DNA of 64,000 nt from an uncultured Lachnospiraceae bacterium (GCA_902794095.1 CADBFZ010000009.1:54406-118405), one strand, 5' to 3'. Numbered from the stretch's first letter, positions 42,674-52,970 are shown. The notes: generated by a model not told the origin, from the sequence alone. Program-made: numbers and translations.

Positions 42674-45600
42674 ATGGCTTCACGTAACAATACAAACAAT
42701 TCAAGACCTCCGCAGAGAAGATCCGGTGCTCCTTCCGAAAGAAGCTCAGGTAACGGATCCCGTCAGGGTAATCGTAACTCATCCGCATCCCGTGCACCTC
42801 GCAGAGATTATGATGAGGACGGTTCATCAAGAGTCCTTGTATGCGTGATCGTTGCGGGTGTCGCTATTTTCCTTACGCTTTGTGCATTCGGTGCCTGCGG
42901 ATCGTTCGGAAATTCAATCGGCGGTATTTTATTCGGTGCGTTTGGTTTTACCGGATATCTGGCACCTGTTTTTATCGCCGGAATGATCTTCTGGTATATG
43001 TTCTTCGGCGAGACCGATGAACTGCTCCCTATCAGAATGACCGGCGCAGGTGTACTTTTCATTATATTCGGGATCTTTGCCGATATGGCCGGAAAGGTAT
43101 CGAAGTCCCTTCCCGAATATAACATCGGAGATTTATTTAAGCTTTGCTCCGACAGCAAAAAAGGCGGCGGTGTAATTGCGGGAAGTATTTCTTATGCAAT
43201 GAATAAGAATATCGGAACCGCAGGAAGCATCATTATCTGTCTGCTTGTTTTGATACTCAGTCTCTTTGCGATAAACAGACAGTTTTTCTCAAAGCTGTTT
43301 AAAGAACTTATTCTGAATGCATCGGACAGAACCGGTGAATTTATCAGTAATCAGAAAGACAGAAGAGAAGAAAGACGTCTTATGCTTGAAGAAAGAGAAG
43401 CTCTTCCCGAGCTTCCCGATAATTCCGAAGGCGGTGAACTTATCCCTTATGAAGGTGAAGATGATGAGCCTGTAAGAGAAGCTCTTACCGTAACCGAGAA
43501 GATGCGCAAGGAGCGTGACTCCAAAAAAAAGGATGCGCTTGCAACCGTATCTGACGGTCTTGAGAATTGGAAGAACAATTTCAAAAAGCGTTCCGAGGAA
43601 GAGCGCCTTAAGAAAGAAGCAGGAAAGAAAGTTAAAGACGAAACCGAGGATGCAAGAGAAATCCTTGTTGCACGTAAAGCTCCCGAGCGCAGAACCATGT
43701 TCGAAGAGAAGCATACCGGAGAGATGCATGAAATGAGTTACTCCGAGTATGAGCCCGAGGAAGAAGAGTATGTTAATGATGCTGCGGGAACCTGGTACGA
43801 TCCCGCAAAGCGTCCCGGAGCAATGTCATCTCAGGCTGATGAAGCTTTCGATGAAGAAGAATATGCCGAGGAGTATGAAGAGACAGCTCCTCCTTTTGAA
43901 AGAGTAAAGGTTAACTCAGATCATAAGATCAGGGTAACCGGAGAGCATACCGAAGAATATGCAGGTGAAGGTGATACCGACATTCCCGATATGCCCGTAG
44001 CTCCTGCATTTGAATCTGCACCCGCACCTGCTCCCGTTTCGCAGGCGACCGTTAAGCCGGCTTCCGTAGAATCTCCTTCACAGGTTCGTAAAGCGCCTGC
44101 AAGAAGAAATGCGAAATTCGTATACAAAGCACCCAGTCTTGATTTCCTCAAAAAGAGCGGAAATTCAAAGCGTGATGCTCAGGCAGAGATACGTAATGTC
44201 CAGACCAAACTGATTGAAACCCTTGCTTCATTCGGAATTGAAGCCGAGATGGGTGAGTACAGTCAGGGACCTACCGTTACCAGATATGAATTTACCGTAA
44301 GTCAGGGAACAAAGCTTTCAAGAGTCGTAGGACTATCCGATGAGATCAAGATGGCACTAGCTGCCACTGATATCAGAATCGAAGCACCTATTCCCGGTAA
44401 GAGCGCCATCGGTATCGAGGTTCCCAATTCATCAGCTACCGCGGTATTCCTCGGCGACCTGTTATCAAGCAGTGAATATAAGAAATCACACGACCCGCTT
44501 TCTTTTGCCGTAGGTAAGGATATTGAGGGTAAGACCGTTGTATCAAACATCGCAAAGTTCCCTCACGTACTTATCGCAGGTACTACAGGTTCCGGTAAAT
44601 CGGTTTGTATCAATACACTTATACTGAGCCTTTTATATAAGTGTTCGCCCGAAGATGTTCAGCTCATAATGGTAGACCCTAAGGTCGTTGAGCTGAAGGT
44701 TTATAACAAGATTCCTCATCTTCCCTTTGATGTCGTGACCAAGCCCAAGGCTGCATCGGAGATGCTTAAATGGTCCGTTAAGGAGATGGAGAGAAGATAC
44801 AGAGCTTTCGCCGATCGCGGCGTAAGAGACATCGAAGGTTATAACCAGTATGTCGAAGATGTAAACGCAGGCAGAAGAGAGCCCGAAGATGTGGACAGAC
44901 ATGAAGAGACCGAATCCCTGGCACCCGCACTTCGAAAGATGCCCAGAGTAGTCATCATCATTGATGAGCTTGCTGATCTTATGATGGTAGCTGCCAAAGA
45001 AGTCGAGGAATCCATCTGTCGTCTGGCACAGCTTGCAAGAGCTGCAGGTATGCATCTTATAGTTGCAACCCAGCGTCCTTCGGTTGATGTCATCACAGGT
45101 CTTATCAAGGCAAACATGCCCAGCCGTATTGCTTTTGCAGTATCCAGCGGTGTTGACTCAAGAACGATTCTTGATTCCGTAGGTGCGGAGAAACTCCTGG
45201 GAAAAGGTGATATGCTCTTTTATCCCCAGGGTAAGATGAGACCCGAGAGACTTCAGGGTGCGTTTGTATCCGATGAAGAAGTATCCAAAGTCACAGGATA
45301 TTTAAGAGGAATCAGTTCGGATCCCGCATTCCACAATCCTCTTGCGGATGCCGACGGAATTAACGATCTGAAGAAGACCATCGCCGATATTGAAGCAGGT
45401 AATGAATCGGTTGTTTCAAACAATTCCTCATCTTCAGCTTCGTCAGGATCGTCATCAGTATTTGGTGATGAGCTCTTACCCGAAGCAGGAAGATATATTA
45501 TCAGAAGCGGAAAAGCTTCCATCGGATATCTTCAGAGAGTGCTTAAGATCGGATTTAACCGTGCTGCAAGAATCATGGATATGCTTGCCGATTACAGCGT

Positions 45601-45694
45601 AGTCGGACCTGAGCAGGGAACCAAGCCCAGAGAGATTCTTATGACGGAAGAAATGTTTGAAGCATTTTTGGCATCACAGGAAAAATCAGAATAA
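42674..45694 (+). CDS. ftsK: DNA translocase FtsK/SpoIIIE
   Basis: This 1006-residue ATPase pumps DNA through the closing septum. A 55-residue Arg/Asn/Ser/Gly-rich start precedes four transmembrane helices (about 55-200). An acidic linker (about 220-490) and the motor domain follow, with Walker A GTTGSGKS (636-643) and a VVIIIDELADLMM Walker B region near 755. The C-terminal winged-helix gamma domain (about 935-1000, RYIIRSGKASIGYLQR) reads KOPS/SRS polarity signals. It is longer than Bacillus SpoIIIE (about 790) because of the linker. Confidence 0.95.
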   Translation: MASRNNTNNSRPPQRRSGAPSERSSGNGSRQGNRNSSASRAPRRDYDEDGSSRVLVCVIVAGVAIFLTLCAFGACGSFGNSIGGILFGAFGFTGYLAPVFIAGMIFWYMFFGETDELLPIRMTGAGVLFIIFGIFADMAGKVSKSLPEYNIGDLFKLCSDSKKGGGVIAGSISYAMNKNIGTAGSIIICLLVLILSLFAINRQFFSKLFKELILNASDRTGEFISNQKDRREERRLMLEEREALPELPDNSEGGELIPYEGEDDEPVREALTVTEKMRKERDSKKKDALATVSDGLENWKNNFKKRSEEERLKKEAGKKVKDETEDAREILVARKAPERRTMFEEKHTGEMHEMSYSEYEPEEEEYVNDAAGTWYDPAKRPGAMSSQADEAFDEEEYAEEYEETAPPFERVKVNSDHKIRVTGEHTEEYAGEGDTDIPDMPVAPAFESAPAPAPVSQATVKPASVESPSQVRKAPARRNAKFVYKAPSLDFLKKSGNSKRDAQAEIRNVQTKLIETLASFGIEAEMGEYSQGPTVTRYEFTVSQGTKLSRVVGLSDEIKMALAATDIRIEAPIPGKSAIGIEVPNSSATAVFLGDLLSSSEYKKSHDPLSFAVGKDIEGKTVVSNIAKFPHVLIAGTTGSGKSVCINTLILSLLYKCSPEDVQLIMVDPKVVELKVYNKIPHLPFDVVTKPKAASEMLKWSVKEMERRYRAFADRGVRDIEGYNQYVEDVNAGRREPEDVDRHEETESLAPALRKMPRVVIIIDELADLMMVAAKEVEESICRLAQLARAAGMHLIVATQRPSVDVITGLIKANMPSRIAFAVSSGVDSRTILDSVGAEKLLGKGDMLFYPQGKMRPERLQGAFVSDEEVSKVTGYLRGISSDPAFHNPLADADGINDLKKTIADIEAGNESVVSNNSSSSASSGSSSVFGDELLPEAGRYIIRSGKASIGYLQRVLKIGFNRAARIMDMLADYSVVGPEQGTKPREILMTEEMFEAFLASQEKSE

Positions 45695-45718
45695 ATAAAT
45701 TTGAGGCAGGATGAAAAA

Positions 45719-47389
45719 ATGAGATCAGATATCGAAATCGCGCAGAGCTGCGAAATGCTCCCCATTACCGAGGTTGCTTTAAGAAGCGGCATCGATCCCG
45801 AGTCTTTGGAACTCTATGGTAAGTACAAGGCTAAGCTTACCGATGAAAGCCTTAAAGAAATTGCAGGTAATAAAAACGGAAAACTTATTCTCGTAACAGC
45901 AATCAATCCCACTCCCGCAGGTGAGGGAAAGACCACCGTTACCGTAGGTCTCGGTGAAGCGTTTGCAAAGCTTAATAAGAAAGCAATCATTGCTTTAAGA
46001 GAGCCCTCACTCGGACCTTGTTTCGGAATCAAGGGCGGAGCTGCAGGCGGCGGAATGGCACAGGTTGTTCCCATGGAGGATCTTAACCTTCATTTCACCG
46101 GTGACTTCCACGCAATCACCGCTGCTAACAATCTTCTTGCCGCACTTCTTGATAACCACATTCAGCAGGGCAATGAGAAGAGAATCGATTCCAGAAGCGT
46201 TGTCTGGAAGAGATGCATGGACATGAATGACAGAACTCTCAGAAACATCGTTGTTGGTCTCGGATCAAAGTCAGACGGTTTCGTAAGAGAGGATCATTTC
46301 GTAATCACCGTTGCTTCAGAGATCATGGCAGTTCTTTGTCTTGCAGAAGATCTTAAGGATCTCAAAGCAAGACTTTCAAGAATAATCGTAGCTTACGATC
46401 TTGACGGAAACCCTGTTACCGCAGGAGATATTCAGGCAGTAGGAGCTATGACCGCACTTCTTAAAGATGCGATCAGACCCAATATTATCCAGACTCTTGA
46501 GCATACTCCCGCAATTGTACACGGCGGACCTTTTGCAAATATCGCTCACGGATGTAACTCCGTAATCGCTACCAGAACAGCTCTTAAGCTTGCTGATTAC
46601 TGCATTACCGAAGCAGGATTCGGTGCGGATCTCGGAGCAGAGAAGTTCTTTGATATCAAGTGCAGACAGGCAGGACTTAAGCCTGATGCAGTAGTACTTG
46701 TAGCAACCGTAAGAGCTCTTAAGTATAACGGTGGAGTTCCCAAGGATCAGCTTTCAGATGAGAATCTTGATGCACTTAAAAAAGGAATCGAGAATCTCGG
46801 AAAACATATCGAAAACATTCAGTCATACGGTCTTCCCGTTGTTGTTGCTCTCAATGCATTCGTATCCGATACCGATGCAGAGATCGCATTTATCAAAGAC
46901 TATTGCGAGAGCAAGAACTGCCGCATGTCCGTAGCAAGAGTTTGGGAAAAAGGCGGAGAAGGCGGATGCGAGCTTGCTCAGATGGTTATTGAGGAAGCAG
47001 AAAGCGGAAAGGCTGCATTTAAGCCTATCTATCCCGATGAGCTTTCAATCAAAGAGAAGATCGAGACCGTTGCAAAGAAGATCTACGGTGCAGCAGATGT
47101 ATCTATTTCTTCCTCAGCAGCTAAGCAGATCAAGAAGATAGAAGAGATGGGATTCGGAAAACTTCCCGTTTGTATGGCTAAGACCCAGTACAGCTTATCC
47201 GATGATCCTAACCTTCTCGGAAGACCTTCAGGATTTACTCTTAACGTAAGAGAAGTATATGTAAGTGCAGGTGCAGGATTTGTAGTAGTTCTTACCGGAA
47301 ACATCATGACTATGCCCGGTCTTTCCAAGTCCCCCGCAGCTTACAAAATCGATGTAGATGACAACGGTAAGATAACCGGTTTGTTCTAA
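45719..47389 (+). CDS. fhs: formate-tetrahydrofolate ligase
   Basis: This 556-residue enzyme joins formate to THF using ATP, producing 10-formyl-THF for purines or the acetyl-CoA pathway. The P-loop [10 protein letters not shown] is at 64-73. [18 protein letters not shown] and the C-terminal [15 protein letters not shown] are family hallmarks. ATG 45719 is chosen because GAGGCAGG at 45703-45710 fits it; TTG 45701 would overlap that site. folD follows after 24 bases, forming a C1-folate pair. Confidence 0.97.
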   Translation: MRSDIEIAQSCEMLPITEVALRSGIDPESLELYGKYKAKLTDESLKEIAGNKNGKLILVTAINPTPAGEGKTTVTVGLGEAFAKLNKKAIIALREPSLGPCFGIKGGAAGGGMAQVVPMEDLNLHFTGDFHAITAANNLLAALLDNHIQQGNEKRIDSRSVVWKRCMDMNDRTLRNIVVGLGSKSDGFVREDHFVITVASEIMAVLCLAEDLKDLKARLSRIIVAYDLDGNPVTAGDIQAVGAMTALLKDAIRPNIIQTLEHTPAIVHGGPFANIAHGCNSVIATRTALKLADYCITEAGFGADLGAEKFFDIKCRQAGLKPDAVVLVATVRALKYNGGVPKDQLSDENLDALKKGIENLGKHIENIQSYGLPVVVALNAFVSDTDAEIAFIKDYCESKNCRMSVARVWEKGGEGGCELAQMVIEEAESGKAAFKPIYPDELSIKEKIETVAKKIYGAADVSISSSAAKQIKKIEEMGFGKLPVCMAKTQYSLSDDPNLLGRPSGFTLNVREVYVSAGAGFVVVLTGNIMTMPGLSKSPAAYKIDVDDNGKITGLF

Positions 47390-47413
47390 AAGTAAGTACT
47401 TAGAGGTAATAAG

Positions 47414-48253
47414 ATGGCACAGATCATAGATGGAAAAGCAATATCCCAGGCAGTTAAAGACGAGATCAAATCAAGAACAGCTGAGCTTTCGGCAAAAGGA
47501 ACCGAAGCATGCCTTGCCGTAATCTTAGTCGGAGAAGATCCCGCATCACAGGTATATGTTAAGAATAAAAAGAAAGCCTGCGAGTATTGCGGAATCAAAT
47601 CTTTATCATATGAGCTTCCCGCAGACACTACCGAGGAGAAACTTCTCGAGCTGATTGCGGAGCTTAATGAAAGATCTGATGTAAACGGCATCCTTGTACA
47701 GCTTCCTCTTCCCAAGGGAATCGATGAAGACAGAGTATTGGATGCGATTTCTCCCGATAAGGATGTGGACGGATTCCATCCCGTTAATGTCGGTAAACTT
47801 TCCATCGGAAAGAAAGGTTTTGTAAGCTGCACACCTGCAGGTGTTATCCAGCTTCTTAAGCGTTCAGGCATTGAGATATCCGGTAAAGAATGTGTTGTCG
47901 TAGGACGCAGTAATATCGTGGGAAAGCCTATGAGCATGCTGCTTCTTCAGGAGAATGGAACGGTTACCGTTTGCCACTCACGTACCAAGGATCTTAAAGA
48001 AGTTACAAAGCGTGCAGACATTTTAGTAGTTGCCATCGGTAAGCCTAAGTTCATCGATGCATCATATGTAAAAGAAGGCGCTGTTGTTATTGATGTTGGT
48101 ATCCACAGACAGGACGACGGAAAGCTTTGCGGAGATGTTGATTACGCATCCGTAGAACCTGTAGCTTCCGCAATCACTCCTGTTCCCGGCGGTGTAGGTC
48201 CCATGACCATCGCCATGCTTATGTACAATTGTCTTGCATCTGTTGATGCATAA
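47414..48253 (+). CDS. folD: methylene-THF dehydrogenase/methenyl-THF cyclohydrolase
   Basis: This 279-residue bifunctional enzyme interconverts 5,10-methylene-, methenyl- and 10-formyl-THF. The catalytic Tyr-Lys region is YVKNKKKACEYCGI, the cofactor loop is GRSNIVGKPMSM, and the C-terminal PVPGGVGPMTIAML is standard. With fhs upstream, and the 5-formyl-THF cyclo-ligase at 61885, the window holds much of the C1-folate cycle. Confidence 0.97.
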   Translation: MAQIIDGKAISQAVKDEIKSRTAELSAKGTEACLAVILVGEDPASQVYVKNKKKACEYCGIKSLSYELPADTTEEKLLELIAELNERSDVNGILVQLPLPKGIDEDRVLDAISPDKDVDGFHPVNVGKLSIGKKGFVSCTPAGVIQLLKRSGIEISGKECVVVGRSNIVGKPMSMLLLQENGTVTVCHSRTKDLKEVTKRADILVVAIGKPKFIDASYVKEGAVVIDVGIHRQDDGKLCGDVDYASVEPVASAITPVPGGVGPMTIAMLMYNCLASVDA

Positions 48254-48279
48254 ATGCCCGCGGCCAAGCCGCTGATATT

Positions 48280-49449
48280 ATGAAATGTGAAATCTGCGGA
48301 GCAGAGATTCCCGAAGGTTCACTATACTGCGAAAAGTGCGGTAAAGATGTTCATCTGGTTCCCGATTATACCGAGTTTGCGGTAACCAAAGCAGAAGAGA
48401 CCGTAAAGAGCCTTGTCAGTGAATTCGATGATGATGAAACTGATTTCGGAAGGTCTCCCGAAGGAGCCAATGACGAAAGACCCGTCAGGAAGATCGAAAG
48501 CCCGACTGTTGAAAAACCAAAATACGGATGGCTCAGATTTGCACTCCTTGCAGTTTCGGTTGTAGTGCTTGCTATGATCTCGCTGGGATTCATTAACAGA
48601 TATTCCAATACGGAGTATTTGCTTGAGTCGGCGATAAATCATGCCGAAGCAGGTGACAGAGCCAAGGCGAAGGCAATACTTGAAGGACTTGATGTTCAGA
48701 CAAGTGCCGATGTTGACAGCTTGTTATACCTTGCAGATCTCTACAAAGAAGATGAAGAATATATCAAATATGAAAACCTTCTTCTTCAGATAATCGGACT
48801 CGGATTTGCAACTTCCGAACAGAATGCTGCAGCATACGAAAAACTTCTTGCCATTTATTATCAAAACGAAGATTACGTTTCCATGGCAGATATTCTGTAT
48901 ACCTGCAACAATGTCGAGATCAAAGATCAGTTCGTTGAATTCTGCATCATGATCCCCGAGCTTTCTCTTGAAAGCGGATATTACGGAACAGATCAGATTC
49001 TTAAGATGACCATTCCGGGAAACGGAAAGATCTACTATACACTCGACGGAAGTGATCCCGATGTTAACGGAGATGAGTACCGCGTTCCGCTTCTTCTGAC
49101 AAAGGGAGAGTATAATTTCAGAATTTGTGCCGTTAATGCATACGGAGTAGTAAGCCCCGTTACCGAAGCAACATTCGTGATTGAGACCGAAGAGGAATAT
49201 GAGACAATTCGTCCTTATCCTTCGGAGAATATCATCGATGAGAATAATAACGGTATTCCGGATATTGAAGAATTTGAACTTCTGGTACCCGGCGGTATAT
49301 CGGGATATACGGATGACGGAGATGTAATCTTATCCGACGGAACCAGGATCAAACCCGAAGATCTTGCGGCATGGATTCTTGCAAATACCGCACCTGCCGA
49401 TCCGGGACTTATAGAAGAAACCGCCCCCGAGGAAGTTACTTTACCATGA
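48280..49449 (+). CDS. zinc-ribbon, single-pass membrane protein with TPR-like and chitobiase-like domains
   Basis: This 389-residue protein starts with a zinc ribbon (Cys3, Cys6, Cys17, Cys20). An acidic linker precedes one transmembrane helix (about 85-105). A helical TPR-like region (about 113-215) follows. A beta domain (about 225-310) has the chitobiase/hexosaminidase C-terminal pattern IYYTLDGSDPDVNGDEY. Near 320-335 there is a calcium-loop-like DENNNGIPDIEE. It probably displays the C-terminal part outside the membrane while sensing or anchoring through the ribbon. Function is unknown. Confidence 0.8.
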   Translation: MKCEICGAEIPEGSLYCEKCGKDVHLVPDYTEFAVTKAEETVKSLVSEFDDDETDFGRSPEGANDERPVRKIESPTVEKPKYGWLRFALLAVSVVVLAMISLGFINRYSNTEYLLESAINHAEAGDRAKAKAILEGLDVQTSADVDSLLYLADLYKEDEEYIKYENLLLQIIGLGFATSEQNAAAYEKLLAIYYQNEDYVSMADILYTCNNVEIKDQFVEFCIMIPELSLESGYYGTDQILKMTIPGNGKIYYTLDGSDPDVNGDEYRVPLLLTKGEYNFRICAVNAYGVVSPVTEATFVIETEEEYETIRPYPSENIIDENNNGIPDIEEFELLVPGGISGYTDDGDVILSDGTRIKPEDLAAWILANTAPADPGLIEETAPEEVTLP

Positions 49450-49519
49450 TTGTCTCCCTGATTTATCAGGATTTGATAAAAGATGTACACAAATTATTTA
49501 TTAGGGAAAGGGAAATGAA

Positions 49520-50395
49520 ATGTACAAGATCTTAAGCAAATGTTATCTTACCGACAACATTATCAAGATGGAGGTTGAGGCTAAGAGAACTGCGGACAGA
49601 TGTCTGCCCGGTCAGTTTGTAATAGTCAGAAGCTCTGCTGACGGAGAGAGAATTCCTCTTACCATCTGTGATTATGACAGAGAGAAGGGAACCATCGTTC
49701 TCGTATTTCAGGTTGTCGGAGCATCTACAGCTGTTATGGCTGAGCTTAAAGAAGGAGATTCTTTCGAGGATATCGTAGGACCTCTCGGAAGACCTTCAGA
49801 ACTCTGTGAGATGGATATTGAGGAACTTAAGAAGCTTAAGATCGTCTTTATCGCAGGCGGTGTAGGAACCGCACCTGTTTATCCTCAGGTTAAGTGGCTC
49901 AAGGAGCAGGGAATCGCATCCGATGTAATCATCGGTGCCAGAAACAAGGATCTTGTAATTCTTGAAGATGATTTCAAATCCGTTTCCGATAATGTCTACG
50001 TAACTACCGATGACGGATCATACGGCAGAAACGGTAACGTATGCGTATGTCTCCAGTCCCTCATTGATGAAGGAAAGACCTATGACAAGTGCGTAGCAAT
50101 CGGTCCCCTCATCATGATGAAGTTTGCTGTTAATCTTACAAAACAGCTTAATATCCCTACCATCGTTTCCATGAATCCTATCATGGTAGACGGAACAGGA
50201 ATGTGCGGCGCTTGCCGTGTCCATGTAGGCGACGAGATCAAGTTCGCCTGCATCGATGGTCCCGAGTTTGACGGATGGCTTGTTGATTTCGATGAGTCCA
50301 TGAGACGTCAGACTATGTACAAGACTGAAGAAGGCAGAAAGATGCTTGAGCTTCAGGAAGGTGCAACTCATCACGGCGGATGCGGACATTGCTGA
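49520..50395 (+). CDS. nfnA: NADH-dependent ferredoxin:NADP oxidoreductase subunit A
   Basis: This 291-residue flavoprotein carries FAD, an NAD-binding domain and a [2Fe-2S] cluster. The FAD motif is RIPLTICDYD, the NAD loop is IAGGVGTAPVYPQ, and the cluster ligands include Cys229, Cys232 and Cys244 (MCGACRV, then KFACIDGPEFDG). The His-His-Gly-Gly-Cys C-terminus is typical of the NfnA/SudB branch. It precedes nfnB by 46 bases. Together they are expected to bifurcate electrons between NADH, NADPH and ferredoxin. A PyrK-like assignment is less likely given the partner. Confidence 0.88.
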   Translation: MYKILSKCYLTDNIIKMEVEAKRTADRCLPGQFVIVRSSADGERIPLTICDYDREKGTIVLVFQVVGASTAVMAELKEGDSFEDIVGPLGRPSELCEMDIEELKKLKIVFIAGGVGTAPVYPQVKWLKEQGIASDVIIGARNKDLVILEDDFKSVSDNVYVTTDDGSYGRNGNVCVCLQSLIDEGKTYDKCVAIGPLIMMKFAVNLTKQLNIPTIVSMNPIMVDGTGMCGACRVHVGDEIKFACIDGPEFDGWLVDFDESMRRQTMYKTEEGRKMLELQEGATHHGGCGHC

Positions 50396-50441
50396 TACCT
50401 ACTTAGTACCGATTCAATACCATCTTAAAGGAGATAGATAA

Positions 50442-51830
50442 ATGGAAGTCGATGTAATGAAGAAAGTTCCCGTTAGAGAGCAGGAGCCTCAGGTAAGAGC
50501 TAAGAATTTTGATGAGGTCTGCTACGGATATACTCTTGAAGAGGCTCAGGCAGAAGCTTCAAGATGTCTTAATTGTAAGAATGCTCAGTGTATGAAGGGA
50601 TGCCCTGTTTCCATTAACATTCCCGGATTCATCCAGCAGATCAAAGAAGGAAATATTGAAGAAGCATACAATATCATTTCACAGTCTTCAGCGCTTCCCG
50701 CAGTTTGCGGAAGAGTTTGCCCTCAGGAAACTCAGTGCGAAGGCAAGTGTATCAGAGGAATCAAGGGCGAGGCAGTAGCCATTGGTAAGCTCGAGAGATT
50801 CGTTGCCGATTATGCTATGGAGCATGGTCTTAAGCCCAAGAAGGAGAAGGAATCAAACGGAATCAAGGTTGCCGTTATCGGTTCCGGCCCCAGCGGACTT
50901 ACCTGTGCCGGAGATCTTGCTAAGCTCGGATATGAAGTTACTATTTTCGAAGCACTTCACCAGGCAGGCGGAGTTCTCGTATACGGTATCCCCGAGTTCA
51001 GACTTCCCAAGGAAAGAGTTGTTGCCAAGGAGATTGAGAACGTTAAGGCACTTGGCGTTAAGATTGAGACCAACGTTGTTGTAGGTCGTTCCGTAACCAT
51101 CGACGAACTCATGGAAAAAGAAGGCTTCCGTGCCGTATTCATCGGATCCGGTGCAGGTCTTCCCAGATTCATGAACATCCCCGGCGAGACTCTCAACGGA
51201 GTATTCTCAGCAAACGAGTATCTCACCAGAAGCAACCTCATGAAGTCCTTCCGCGATGATTCAACCACTCCCATCATGAAGAGCAAGAAGGTTGCTGTTG
51301 TCGGCGGCGGAAACGTTGCAATGGATGCTGCAAGAACTGCACTCAGACTCGGAGCAGAAGTTCATATCGTTTACAGAAGAGGTGAGGAAGAGCTCCCTGC
51401 AAGAGTAGAGGAAGTTCATCACGCTAAGGAAGAAGGAATCATCTTTGATCTTCTTACCAATCCCGTTGAGATCATCGGCGATGATAAGGGATGGGTTAAG
51501 GCTATCAAGTGCGTAAAGATGGAACTTGGCGAACCCGATGAGTCCGGAAGAAGAAGCCCTGTAGAAGTTAAGGGATCTGAGTTCGAGATTGAAGTTGATA
51601 CCGTTATCATGTCACTCGGAACTTCACCTAATCCCCTTATTTCAATGACTACCAAGGGGCTTGATACCAATAAGAGAAAGTGTATCGTTGCCGAAGAAAA
51701 TACCGGTAAGACTTCCAGAGAAGGCGTATATGCAGGCGGAGATGCCGTTACCGGAGCTGCTACCGTAATCCTTGCAATGGGTGCAGGTAAAGAAGCAGCA
51801 AAGGCAATTGACGAGTATATTAACGGATGA
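50442..51830 (+). CDS. nfnB: NADH-dependent ferredoxin:NADP oxidoreductase subunit B (GltD-like)
   Basis: This 462-residue FAD/NADPH protein has an N-terminal two-[4Fe-4S] domain with Cys42, Cys45, Cys50 and Cys54 and a second cysteine set in CGRVCPQETQCEGKC. The FAD site is VIGSGPSGLTCAG (about 144-156) and the NADPH site is VVGGGNVAMDAARTA (about 286-300). It is homologous to the small subunit of glutamate synthase, often annotated gltA or gltD. Pairing with the preceding subunit favours NfnB. A standalone GltD would need gltB, which is absent here. Confidence 0.9.
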   Translation: MEVDVMKKVPVREQEPQVRAKNFDEVCYGYTLEEAQAEASRCLNCKNAQCMKGCPVSINIPGFIQQIKEGNIEEAYNIISQSSALPAVCGRVCPQETQCEGKCIRGIKGEAVAIGKLERFVADYAMEHGLKPKKEKESNGIKVAVIGSGPSGLTCAGDLAKLGYEVTIFEALHQAGGVLVYGIPEFRLPKERVVAKEIENVKALGVKIETNVVVGRSVTIDELMEKEGFRAVFIGSGAGLPRFMNIPGETLNGVFSANEYLTRSNLMKSFRDDSTTPIMKSKKVAVVGGGNVAMDAARTALRLGAEVHIVYRRGEEELPARVEEVHHAKEEGIIFDLLTNPVEIIGDDKGWVKAIKCVKMELGEPDESGRRSPVEVKGSEFEIEVDTVIMSLGTSPNPLISMTTKGLDTNKRKCIVAEENTGKTSREGVYAGGDAVTGAATVILAMGAGKEAAKAIDEYING

Positions 51831-51854
51831 TCTTAATCCTATAAGAGGAACAAT

Positions 51855-52490
51855 ATGTCCGAATCCGAAATTGATAAAAGCGAAAACTACGGATATGACG
51901 AGGAGGCGCCTTTAGCGCCTCCCGTTTCCGAAGTTACGGATACTGATGAAGAATCAGATGAGCCTGCTTTCAGGGTTCCCTATGTCAAAAATAACGACAG
52001 AGCTTCAGATTATAAATCGACCGGATTTTTGCTTACGATATTCGGCGGTGCCGGTATTTTATTCGTTCTTTTCACCGTGATAGGTATTATCCCTGAGTTT
52101 CTGGGTAATCCGTATCTTTCATACGGTGTGCTTTTTGCGGTCTGCGTTCTCTTTTTCGTGATGGGAATCACTTCCATCAGAAGTGCGGGCATTTTTGAGA
52201 AGAAAGCAAAATCGGATCATTCACTCGAAAAGAGGATCCTTGATTTTGTTGCCAAAGAACTTGATTCTTCCGAGGTTGATGCCAAGGCTGACATATCGGA
52301 TACGGATGAACCCGAGGTTTTGTTTTTTAAGAGAACCGATTGCCTGAAGAAGATCATCTCCAATAAATTCGTCAATATTGATCCTGATTTCCTCGATAAC
52401 CTTATCGATGAAGAATTGTACGATCAGATCTTCTCTGAAAAGAATGAAGAAGAACCCTCTGATGAATCTGAAGAATCATCTGAAGAGTAA
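51855..52490 (+). CDS. unknown two-helix membrane protein with acidic ends
   Basis: This 211-residue protein has an acidic N-terminus (1-50), two transmembrane helices (about 55-78 and 88-108) and a cytoplasmic tail. The tail contains a helical RILDFVAKEL and LKKIISNKFVNIDPDFLDNLIDEELYDQIF, here described in parts, and ends in Glu/Ser repeats. No family is recognised. AGAGGAA at 51844-51850 is the ribosome site. It lies 4 bases before rlmH, so the two are co-expressed. Confidence 0.75.
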   Translation: MSESEIDKSENYGYDEEAPLAPPVSEVTDTDEESDEPAFRVPYVKNNDRASDYKSTGFLLTIFGGAGILFVLFTVIGIIPEFLGNPYLSYGVLFAVCVLFFVMGITSIRSAGIFEKKAKSDHSLEKRILDFVAKELDSSEVDAKADISDTDEPEVLFFKRTDCLKKIISNKFVNIDPDFLDNLIDEELYDQIFSEKNEEEPSDESEESSEE

Positions 52491-52493
52491 TAC

Positions 52494-52970
52494 ATGAATA
52501 TAACCATTATCTGCGTAGGAAAGATCAAAGAATCTTTTTACCGCGACGCCATAGCTGAATATGCAAAGCGTTTATCCGCCTACTGCACATTTAAAGTGTG
52601 TGAGGTGGATGATGAGCCCGATACAGGTTCATCGGATGCTGCGATTGAAACTGCCAAGGAGCGCGAAGCAGAGAGAATACTTAAGAATATCAAACCGGGC
52701 ATGCATGTCATTACCCTAGAGATAAAAGGCAAGAAGTATTCTTCCGAAACCTTTTCGTCGATGCTCTCGGACCTGTTTGTATCAGGCAAAAGCGATATCG
52801 CATTTATCATCGGCGGATCTAACGGCCTTGCAAAATGCGTTTCCGACAGGGCAGACGGAAAGTTATCTTTTTCGGATATGACATTTCCCCATCAGCTTAT
52901 GAGAGTAATCTTATCCGAGCAGATCTACAGGGCATTTAGGATAATGCGTGGAGAACCCTATCACAAGTGA
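52494..52970 (+). CDS. rlmH: 23S rRNA pseudouridine-1915 N3-methyltransferase RlmH
   Basis: This 158-residue SPOUT methyltransferase modifies the decoding-centre helix 69. The start MNITIICVGKIKE, the SAM-binding FIIGGSNGL and the C-terminal LSEQIYRAFRIMRGEPYHK are diagnostic. Length matches the family (about 159). Confidence 0.97.
   Translation: MNITIICVGKIKESFYRDAIAEYAKRLSAYCTFKVCEVDDEPDTGSSDAAIETAKEREAERILKNIKPGMHVITLEIKGKKYSSETFSSMLSDLFVSGKSDIAFIIGGSNGLAKCVSDRADGKLSFSDMTFPHQLMRVILSEQIYRAFRIMRGEPYHK

Noticed and set aside
42240..42848. Alternative plus-strand frame across the end of the GT-C-like gene and start of ftsK
   Set aside because: A Leu/Arg/Lys-rich shadow of the Pro/Glu/Lys tail in another frame. 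No ribosome site fits it better than the two real genes.
45695..45718. THF riboswitch before fhs
   Set aside because: The gap from ftsK to fhs is too short to hold one, and none of the conserved pairing appears.
49450..49482. Possible promoter and hairpin before nfnA
   Set aside because: TGATAAAAG resembles an extended -10, but no properly spaced -35 is present, and the CCTGAT/ATCAGG hairpin lacks a T-tract. A promoter may exist but the evidence is thin.
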